8,299 bases of DNA from Planctomycetota bacterium (GTDB lineage Bacteria; Planctomycetota; B15-G4). Each line of letters opens with the position of its first letter. Positions within the stretch are counted from its first letter, which is position 1. A model generated the notes under the pieces. That model was given only the letters and a program-made list of their open reading frames with translations. It was not told the origin of the DNA and did not search any database. Both the position numbers and the translations under genes were made by a program. Location of the stretch: assembly GCA_003644265.1 (NCBI GenBank), contig QNBX01000180.1, forward strand, positions 1-8,299, written 5' to 3'. Positions 1 through 4,588 of this stretch are shown here, in pieces.

Positions 1-1
1 T

Positions 2-787
2 GCGCCCGCCGGGCCGCTTGAGCCGCCCCCCGCGGCCCAACTCGCGAGGCTGCTCGACGACCTGCGCGACGACGACGTGAGGTGGAACGCGGGCAAGGCC
101 ATGAGCCAGCTTCGCCGCTACCTCGAGCGCAGCCCGGCCCGGGAGGTGGTGGCCGAGGCTCTGACGGGCGCGCTCGACTCGACCGACCTCCAGCAGCGCT
201 ATTTTTCTGCGCAGGTGCTCATGCGAGCCGAGCTCGAGTCGCCACCCGATCGGCTGCTGGCCGTGGTCATCGACATGATGGCGGACGGCGAGTTGGAGGG
301 CGCGCCCTGGGCCATGCGCCAGATCCGGCGCAACCTGTTCACGCCGCAGACGGCTTCGATCGACTACATGATCGAGCATGCCGACGTGGCGGAGCAGCGT
401 CTGCTGGGCCTGCTGGGCCACCAACGTCAAGAGGAGGCGCGCTTCCTGGCGGCATTCGTGCTGGCCTCCACCGGGCACCCCGAGCACACCGACCGTCTCG
501 CGCCGGTGCTCATCTCTCACCTGGCCGACAACGATTGGCCGCGCGACGCGGTCATGTCCATGATCGGGCTGATGGCGCTCGACCGCGAGCGCGTGATCTG
601 GTGGCTGCGCGTCAGCAGCAAGCCGGACGAGCAGTTTCAGCGCTCCAAGCGGCTGCTGCTGTACGCCCTGCGCCACGAGGGGGTCGTACCCAAGGAGATG
701 AACAAGCGGGACAACGTGGTCGCCCCCGGCAGGTCCAACTTCGTCGGCCTCTGGCGCTTCCATAGTTACGCGGGCCGGGGCAAGTAG
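2..787 (+). CDS. HEAT-repeat protein, C-terminal part (5' end outside window)
   Basis: The reading frame is open from the first complete codon at position 2 to the TAG at 785-787, so the true start lies upstream; the GTG at 77 is an internal codon. The visible part is 261 residues. It begins with a short proline/alanine-rich linker and continues as tandem amphipathic helix pairs typical of HEAT or armadillo-type repeats. Examples are the segments starting LARLLDDLRDDDVRW, VVAEALTGALDSTD and RLLAVVIDMMADGE, and the later one around HLADNDWPRDAVMSM. No catalytic motif, membrane segment or export signal is visible in this part. HEAT solenoids usually act as protein-protein scaffolds, so no specific partner can be named. 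The last 30 residues or so leave the helical pattern and end in a basic, glycine-rich tail. The missing N-terminus could carry a signal peptide, kinase or other domain. The repeat assignment is from pattern recognition only. Confidence 0.82.
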   Translation, partial: APAGPLEPPPAAQLARLLDDLRDDDVRWNAGKAMSQLRRYLERSPAREVVAEALTGALDSTDLQQRYFSAQVLMRAELESPPDRLLAVVIDMMADGELEGAPWAMRQIRRNLFTPQTASIDYMIEHADVAEQRLLGLLGHQRQEEARFLAAFVLASTGHPEHTDRLAPVLISHLADNDWPRDAVMSMIGLMALDRERVIWWLRVSSKPDEQFQRSKRLLLYALRHEGVVPKEMNKRDNVVAPGRSNFVGLWRFHSYAGRGK

Positions 788-886
788 GACCCGGCGCGTT
801 GTTGGCCTGCCGCGGCGCGCGCCACGACTACCGCTCCTGCGCACCCGCTGCTACAACCGGGCGCTGGCCCACTCGCGCACGCTCAC

Positions 887-892
887 AGGAGG
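887..892 (+). promoter_or_regulatory. Shine-Dalgarno AGGAGG of the VOC gene
   Basis: A perfect AGGAGG lies 7 nt before the ATG at 900. It fixes that start codon and is the strongest ribosome binding site in the window. The 112-bp gap after the HEAT gene shows no clear terminator. Confidence 0.9.
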
Positions 893-899
893 CACCCGC

Positions 900-1394
900 A
901 TGGTTTCCGCCATTCCCGCAGGCTTCGCGGCCGTCACGCCGCAGCTGACCGTGTCCGACGCCGGCAAGGCCATGGACTTCTATCGCGAGGCCTTTGGCGC
1001 GCAGGAGGTGCTGCGCGTGTCCATGCCGGGCGGGTCCATGGTCATGCACGGCGAGATCAAGATCGGCGGCTGCATGATCATGGTGGCGGGCGCCAACCCC
1101 GCCATGGGCTGCGTGGGCCCCAGCGCGGAGCACCCGTCCACGGTCACGGTGCACATCTACTGTGAGGACGTGGACGGCGCCTTTGCACGCGCCACCGCCG
1201 CAGGCTGCGAGACGATCATGGGGCTGCACGACGCGTTCTGGGGCGACCGCTTCGCCATGGTCATGGATCCCTTCGGGCAGCGCTGGTCCATGGCGCGGCA
1301 CATGGAAGACCTGACCTCCGAGCAGATCGCCGAGCGCGCCATGGCCATGTTCGGGCAGGACGGCTGCGGTGGCGAGGGCCAGGGGCCGGCCTGA
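900..1394 (+). CDS. VOC-superfamily protein, PhnB/glyoxalase-like
   Basis: The 164-residue protein has the single beta-alpha-beta-beta-beta pair of the VOC fold (glyoxalase / bleomycin-resistance / dioxygenase superfamily), closest in pattern to the PhnB-like group. Visible landmarks are the N-terminal strand and helix with PQLTVSDAGKAMDFYREAFG (residues 14-33), a central HGEIKIGGCMIMV stretch (50-62), the second-module strand TVTVHIYCEDVD (81-92), and the characteristic WGDRFAMVMDPFGQRWSMA block (114-132) followed by a RHMEDLTSEQI helix. His50, Glu52 and His85 are candidate metal ligands, but the active-site set is not certain from sequence. Its length matches the family. The start is fixed by the strong Shine-Dalgarno. 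It is a cytosolic protein with no export signal. Members of this group are mostly of unknown substrate, so the product should be called VOC family without a named reaction. The last 12 residues are a glycine-rich tail. Confidence 0.93.
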   Translation: MVSAIPAGFAAVTPQLTVSDAGKAMDFYREAFGAQEVLRVSMPGGSMVMHGEIKIGGCMIMVAGANPAMGCVGPSAEHPSTVTVHIYCEDVDGAFARATAAGCETIMGLHDAFWGDRFAMVMDPFGQRWSMARHMEDLTSEQIAERAMAMFGQDGCGGEGQGPA

Positions 1395-1407
1395 CGCGTC
1401 CTCGCCG

Positions 1408-1492
1408 CCGGGTCACGATGCCGGGTCACGATGCCGGCTCACGATGCCGGCTCACGATGCCGGCTCACGATGCCGGCTCACGATGCCGGCTC
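1408..1492 (+). repeat. 13-bp tandem repeat array, six full copies plus a partial
   Basis: The unit is CCGG(G/C)TCACGATG. Six head-to-tail copies run from 1408 to 1485 without a spacer, and a seventh breaks off after CCGGCTC at 1486-1492. The first two copies have G at unit position 5 and the last four have C; otherwise they are identical. Each unit contains the palindrome CCGG (GCCGGC across the later junctions) and one ATG. Because 13 is not a multiple of 3, the ATGs fall in all three frames. The array starts 14 bp after the VOC stop codon and lies in the 170-bp gap before the lipoprotein gene. The same CACGATG heptamer recurs at 1561-1567, where its ATG is the proposed start of that gene. 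Function is unknown; a slippage-generated minisatellite, a protein-binding array or a 3'-UTR element are all possible. Confidence 0.95.
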
Positions 1493-1547
1493 GCTCGGTC
1501 GGTACGCAGCCGGGTTGAGGCGCCGCCTGACGCGCGCGCGACGCCGG

Positions 1548-1556
1548 TGGTAGGCT
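1548..1556 (+). promoter_or_regulatory. Candidate extended -10 (TGG-TAGGCT) for a leaderless lipoprotein mRNA
   Basis: TG at 1548-1549, one base, then TAGGCT at 1551-1556 resembles an extended -10 element. Only 8 nt separate it from the ATG at 1565, so transcription would start at or next to the start codon. That agrees with the lack of any Shine-Dalgarno before this ATG. No convincing -35 is seen, and the motif is short, so this is a weak prediction. Confidence 0.3.
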
Positions 1557-1564
1557 GCCGCACG

Positions 1565-2659
1565 ATGTCGATCAACGACCCATGTCCGCGCCAGGGGCAG
1601 CCATGGCGTGCCTTGCGTGTCTCGCGCGCCGCTCCCGGTGCGCGCGTGCTTCCGCGTCTTGGGCTGCTGCTCGCGCTCACGTTGCTGGGTGCCTGCGCGT
1701 CCAGCAAGGTCTCGGTGTCGGTGACGCGCCCGGCCCAGCTCGACCTGCTGGGTCATCGCCACCTGGTCATGTGGGGCGTGACGGGCGACACCGGAGCGCT
1801 CATCGCGGATCGCGTCTCACAGGCGGTGTTCGACTCGTCGCGCTTCGACATCGTGGACCACGCCAACCTGGCCCGCGTACTGTCCCAGCAGGGGCTGCAG
1901 CTGGGGGACGCCTTCAGCCCGGAGGCGCAGGCGCTGATCGGCAAGCTCACCGGCGCCACCGCGGCTGTGGTCGGGCGTGTGAACCTGGAGTCGTTCCACG
2001 ATCCCGTCACGGCCACGCCCTTTGAGCGCACGGAAGAGGACGCCCAGGGGAACGCGATCATCCGCAGGCACACCCGCTACGTGCGCGACGGGCTGGCGCG
2101 GCTCGACCTGAGCCTGCAGGTCACGGACCTGGGTACGGGCACCGTCATCGCGCGTCAGAGCCTGGGAGCCGAGCGCACGCAGCGCACCGAGTCGGTGGAC
2201 GCCCCGCCCGCGCGTATCGACGCCGAGGGGCTCATGTTGGAGTGCGTGGACAGCGTGTGCGCGGACTTCATGCAGGCCATCGTGCCGCACGAAGAGCAGG
2301 TCCGGATCACGCTCTACCGCGGCGACGGGCTGTTTCAAGTGCAACGCCAGGCGGAGCTCGAGCGCGGCATCGAACAGGGGCGCGCGGGGCGTTGGAACGC
2401 TGCCGCCGCCTCCTTCGCCCAGGCCGTCGAGCGCTACGATTCGGCGCCGGGCAGCGTCGAGCTGCTGGCGCGGTCGCATTACAACCATGGGCTGGCTCTG
2501 GCGCTGGACCGCCGCTGCAGCGCTGCCCTGGCTGCGCTGGATCGCGCTCTGGCCTTGCAGGCTGACTCGTCGTTCCGCACCGCCCGCACCTGGGTGGAGC
2601 GGTTGCAGGCCGACTTCGAGCGCTTGCAGCGTCAGGTCGGACCCACGCCCAGCACCTGA
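1565..2659 (+). CDS. Lipoprotein with CsgG-like domain and C-terminal TPRs
   Basis: The 364-residue product starts at ATG 1565. The frame is open back to 1418, but that extension only translates the 13-bp repeats. The first 43 residues form a long, basic n-region and the hydrophobic LGLLLALTLLGAC lipobox, with lipidated Cys44. Ala follows the Cys, which favours the outer membrane. Residues about 57-140 match the CsgG/LpoB-type pattern: a strand, a helix of the GALIADRVSQAVFDSSRFDIV kind (cut here after F90-S92), a RVLSQQGLQLG helix and ATAAVVGRVNLESF. A second beta-rich part (about 170-205, DLSLQVTDLGTGTVIA) completes that fold. Residues about 262-345 form two TPR-like helix pairs (GRWNAAAASFAQAVERY; CSAALAALDRALALQ). 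Cys227 and Cys232 could form a disulfide. CsgG relatives act in curli secretion or cell-envelope assembly, but no curli genes are nearby, so the role is open. GTG 1646 (residue 28) is an alternative start that would give a signal peptide of ordinary length. Confidence 0.85.
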   Translation: MSINDPCPRQGQPWRALRVSRAAPGARVLPRLGLLLALTLLGACASSKVSVSVTRPAQLDLLGHRHLVMWGVTGDTGALIADRVSQAVFDSSRFDIVDHANLARVLSQQGLQLGDAFSPEAQALIGKLTGATAAVVGRVNLESFHDPVTATPFERTEEDAQGNAIIRRHTRYVRDGLARLDLSLQVTDLGTGTVIARQSLGAERTQRTESVDAPPARIDAEGLMLECVDSVCADFMQAIVPHEEQVRITLYRGDGLFQVQRQAELERGIEQGRAGRWNAAAASFAQAVERYDSAPGSVELLARSHYNHGLALALDRRCSAALAALDRALALQADSSFRTARTWVERLQADFERLQRQVGPTPST

Positions 2660-2739
2660 AGGGGCCAGCCCAGGCGGGAGAGCTCTCGCGACGACCGCAT
2701 ACTCTTGGCGGGGCATACCGCATGCGAGCTTCCAGTCGA

Positions 2740-2761
2740 TATATTGGACTGCGTCGGAGAG
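2740..2761 (+). promoter_or_regulatory. Candidate -10 (TATATT) and ribosome binding site of the PAS gene
   Basis: TATATT at 2740-2745 stands out as an AT-rich dip in a very GC-rich background. It is one base off the TATAAT consensus, but no matching -35 is visible. GGAGAG at 2756-2761 lies 6 nt before ATG 2768. It touches the alternative ATG at 2762, so it argues for the 2768 start. A CATACT at 2698-2703 is another possible -10. The ribosome binding site is more secure than the promoter. Confidence 0.35.
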
Positions 2762-2767
2762 ATGGCG

Positions 2768-3208
2768 ATGCCGAGCATGGTGGGACAGAGCGAACCACCG
2801 CCCGCCCCCGATTGGTTGCCCGAATGGGTTGGGTTGGTGGGCTGCGCCTGCTGGGTCAGCGACCCTGTGGGTCGTCTCGTCTACCTGAACGACGAGGGGC
2901 GCCGCCTGTTCAAGGTGGGCGACGAAGCGCTGGGTCGCTGGTGCCACTCGATCGTGCGCGGGCTCGACGAGCAGGGCCGTGACTTCTGCCGTGAGGCGTG
3001 CCCGGCCTGGTGCGATGCCATGCGGGCTCGACCCGCTCGACCGCGCACATTGCGTACGCGTGGACCCGATGGCCGAGGACCCTGGTCGCTGGTGTGGATC
3101 GTGTCGGTCCGGGGTCCGCAGGGAACCCACCCCTGGTTGGTGCACTGTGCCTGCAGTCAGGAGCGTGCCCACGTGATCGAGCGGGAGGCGGCCGCTGATG
3201 CCAGGTGA
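2768..3208 (+). CDS. Small stand-alone PAS-domain protein, cysteine-rich
   Basis: The 146-residue protein starts at ATG 2768, chosen for the GGAGAG at proper spacing; the frame also has a TTG at 2705 and ATG at 2762. Residues about 22-130 fit a single PAS fold: CWVSDPVGRLVYLNDEGRRLF (C28 to F48) is the opening strand pair and helix, and WSLVWIVSVRG with PWLVHCACS forms the closing strands. The middle carries a Cys pattern, C59-H, then C74-X3-C78-P-X2-C82. It resembles the 'G-x-x-C-W...G-x-D-x-x-G-x-x-x-C-x-x-x-C-P' insert known in PAS domains attached to LuxR-type helix-turn-helix regulators. Here the protein ends right after the PAS domain (EREAAADAR), with no helix-turn-helix, kinase or cyclase domain and no membrane segment. 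It is probably a cytosolic sensory or adaptor protein, but ligand and partner are unknown. Cys26, Cys28, Cys127 and Cys129 make two further CxC pairs. A lost output domain is possible. Confidence 0.8.
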   Translation: MPSMVGQSEPPPAPDWLPEWVGLVGCACWVSDPVGRLVYLNDEGRRLFKVGDEALGRWCHSIVRGLDEQGRDFCREACPAWCDAMRARPARPRTLRTRGPDGRGPWSLVWIVSVRGPQGTHPWLVHCACSQERAHVIEREAAADAR

Positions 3209-3344
3209 ACGGGGGTGCTCCCGCCTCCGTCCGTGGACGCCAGCTCGCCACGCAGCAGGGAGGGGAGCTCGCCGCAGGCAGGACCCGTGGCCGATCCGCC
3301 GTGCCTCTCAGGGCCCGGCGAACCGGCCGCGGTCCCTCAGGGCG

Positions 3345-3542
3345 CCATCCACCCCGCGCGATGAGCGCGAAGGCCGATGTGTCGGCGCTGTCCAGCTTGT
3401 GCAGCCGCCTGTAGCCGTTGCGGGTGAGCGTGCGCGCCTCCAGCCGCAGGTTGAACGTGCAGCGCCGCTGCGTCCCGGCCATGACCACGCCGTTCAGCAG
3501 GTGATCGACGCTCTGCAGCGGGACATCCGCGGCGCATGGCAC
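3345..3542 (-). pseudogene. Possible minus-strand gene remnant, unrecognised
   Basis: Reading leftward from a GTG at 3542, about 60 codons use almost only G or C at the third position. They give a natural-looking peptide that includes QSVDHLLNGVVMAGTQ, FNLRLEARTLTRNGYRRLHK and SADTSAFALIARGG. The other strand in the same interval has many A or T third positions and a Q/V-rich shadow composition. After about 3345 the frame runs on antisense to the PAS gene to a stop at 2910 with arginine/proline-rich noise, so the true coding part seems to end or change frame there. A one-base shift at the GGGG tract (complement of 3352-3355) would give a short tail ending in a TGA at 3310-3308. Upstream of about 3524, coding character passes to another frame. 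I do not recognise the product. It could be a decayed gene, a frameshifted short gene, or chance. Confidence 0.28.
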
Positions 3543-3581
3543 GTCGTGCCCGCCTCGCTGGTCGAGACCGTCGTGAGCAGC

Positions 3582-3617
3582 GTGGCCGGCGTGATCGGCG
3601 TGATCGGCGTGGCAGCC
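3582..3617 (+). repeat. Four imperfect 9-bp direct repeats
   Basis: GTGGCCGGC, GTGATCGGC, GTGATCGGC and GTGGCAGCC follow each other in register; the middle two are identical. In the plus-strand frame ending at 3704 they give a V-x-G-V-I-G-V-I-G-V hydrophobic run. In one minus-strand frame they give repeated H-A-D, and in another repeated T-P-I. The 9-bp period keeps all frames open, so it does not decide the coding strand. Confidence 0.7.
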
Positions 3618-3705
3618 GGGATCGTCGCGATCGCCGTGAGGGGCATGTGGGGTGTGGTCGATGTGATCGCTGCGACGACAGCGCGGCCGGGGCCGAGGGC
3701 GTGAG

Positions 3706-4503
3706 GTGACGTCCGCGGCCAACGCCTGGGACCTGTTCGGCGCGGCGCTGCTGGCCTACCAGGAGGGCGACCGGGACGCGACGCTGGAGGTGCACGTGGA
3801 CGGTGGCCCCACGGAGCCGCTGCCGGCGGCGACCTTCTTTCGCGCGGCGCCCGAGTTCGAGGCCTGGGAGCAGGCGGCGCTGGAGGCTTGTCGCGGGCGC
3901 GTGCTCGACCTGGGCGCCGGGGCGGGTTGCCACGCGCTGGCGCTGCAGGAGCGCGGCCACGAGGTCGTGGCCGTGGACGTGAGCGCCGGAGCGGTGGCAG
4001 TCATGACGCGACGCGGTGTGCGCGACGCCCGTCGCGGCACCCTGGCCGAGGTGGGTGACGGACCCTTCGACACGCTGCTGCTGCTCATGCACGGCGCCGG
4101 GATCGGCGGAGACCTTCCCGGCCTGACCGCGCTGCTCAGCCAGTGCCGGCGCCTGCTCGCGCACGGCGGCGCGCTGCTGATCGACTCGGCGGACCCCAGC
4201 GGTCGGGTGCAGCACGACGACGCGCCACCCGACGACGACGCGCCACCCGACGACGTCCGGCCGGGTCACGCGCCGACCGCCCCCGACGACGTGACGCTGG
4301 ACGCACAAGCGCCGGCTTGGCGAGGCGACGTGGGGGTGGCCAGCATGCGGCTGGCGTGGGACGGAGACCTGGGGCCGGCGTTCCCCTGGATCTACCTCTC
4401 CGCGCGAGCGCTGGAGTCACTGGCGCGCACCGCAGGCCTGGATTGCGGCGTCCTCTGGCGCGGCGACGGTGGCCGCTACTTGGCTCGACTCACGAGTCAG
4501 TAG
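3706..4503 (+). CDS. Class I SAM-dependent methyltransferase
   Basis: The 265-residue protein starts at GTG 3706, with GAGGG at 3695-3699, 6 nt before it. The Rossmann-type methyltransferase signature is clear: motif I VLDLGAGAGCHALAL (66-80), the acidic residue after strand 2 in VVAVDVS (Asp91), and PFDTLLLLMHGAG (120-132), where the DTLLLLMHG form recalls a methyltransferase subgroup that has LLLLMNG at this place. A helix and strand with RRLLAHGGALLIDSADPS (149-166) follows, then a C-terminal part with FPWIYLSARALESLARTAGL (226-245). The subgroup is usually annotated without a substrate, so none is given here. Residues 170-184 are an acidic/proline insert encoded by an 18-bp repeat; they sit where relatives have a variable loop between the SSD-like motif and the next strand. 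The protein is cytosolic. The gene converges with the S10 peptidase gene 85 bp downstream. Confidence 0.9.
   Translation: MTSAANAWDLFGAALLAYQEGDRDATLEVHVDGGPTEPLPAATFFRAAPEFEAWEQAALEACRGRVLDLGAGAGCHALALQERGHEVVAVDVSAGAVAVMTRRGVRDARRGTLAEVGDGPFDTLLLLMHGAGIGGDLPGLTALLSQCRRLLAHGGALLIDSADPSGRVQHDDAPPDDDAPPDDVRPGHAPTAPDDVTLDAQAPAWRGDVGVASMRLAWDGDLGPAFPWIYLSARALESLARTAGLDCGVLWRGDGGRYLARLTSQ
4214..4255 (+). repeat. In-frame 18-bp tandem repeat within the methyltransferase gene
   Basis: The sequence matches itself exactly at an 18-bp offset over 4214-4255, about 2.3 copies. It encodes D-D-A-P-P-D repeated (residues 171-183). As 18 is divisible by 3, copy-number change would lengthen or shorten the loop by six residues without breaking the frame. 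Confidence 0.9.
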
Positions 4504-4559
4504 GAGAGCGGCGCGCTCGACGCACGCTCAGACGAGCGGACGATTCGGTGGACGCGAGC

Positions 4560-4582
4560 GGGGCGTCGGGTCGGGCGGTGGG
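4560..4582 (+). other. Potential G-quadruplex between convergent genes
   Basis: Four G-tracts (4560-4563, 4568-4570, 4573-4575, 4580-4582) are separated by loops of 4, 2 and 4 nt, which meets the usual G3+N1-7 rule. The motif lies on the plus strand, 57 bp after the methyltransferase stop and 6 bp before the end of the peptidase gene. A 5-bp stem with tetraloop, CGCTC-AGAC-GAGCG (4525-4538), lies just upstream but has no T-run. Together they could slow or end transcription from the left, but chance occurrence is likely at this GC level. Confidence 0.4.
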
Positions 4583-4588
4583 CGGCTT

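Larger units (their letters stand above)
3209..3705. other. 497-bp region without a secure gene
   Basis: Between the PAS and methyltransferase genes no frame reads convincingly throughout. The first 100 bp or so look non-coding. On the minus strand, 3345-3524 has very high GC at third codon positions and natural composition. From about 3524 to 3704 the GC-rich third positions move to a different minus-strand frame, which coincides in phase with a plus-strand frame encoding a hydrophobic peptide. The region therefore looks like a decayed gene, or contains sequence errors. I see no tRNA, terminator with a T-run, or insertion-sequence ends. Confidence 0.6.

Noticed and set aside
828..1301. Minus-strand frame opposite the VOC gene
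   Set aside because: His/Ala/Gly-rich shadow; the VOC gene has a perfect Shine-Dalgarno and family motifs.
1408..1492. CRISPR array
   Set aside because: Units of 13 bp are directly abutting with no spacers, so this is a simple tandem repeat.
2678..2687. 10-bp palindrome GAGAGCTCTC upstream of the PAS gene, possible operator
   Set aside because: Palindromes of this length are expected several times in 8 kb by chance, and the symmetry stops at the next base.
1817..3172. Long minus-strand open frame across the lipoprotein and PAS genes
   Set aside because: It spans two plus-strand genes with clear motifs and has low-complexity Arg/His/Gln composition without any recognisable domain.
3642..3712. 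His-rich metal-binding N-terminus on the minus strand (D-H-I-D-H-T-P-H and repeated H-A-D)
   Set aside because: The frame has clearly lower GC at third positions there than its neighbours, and the H-A-D pattern comes from the 9-bp repeats, so it is probably not translated.
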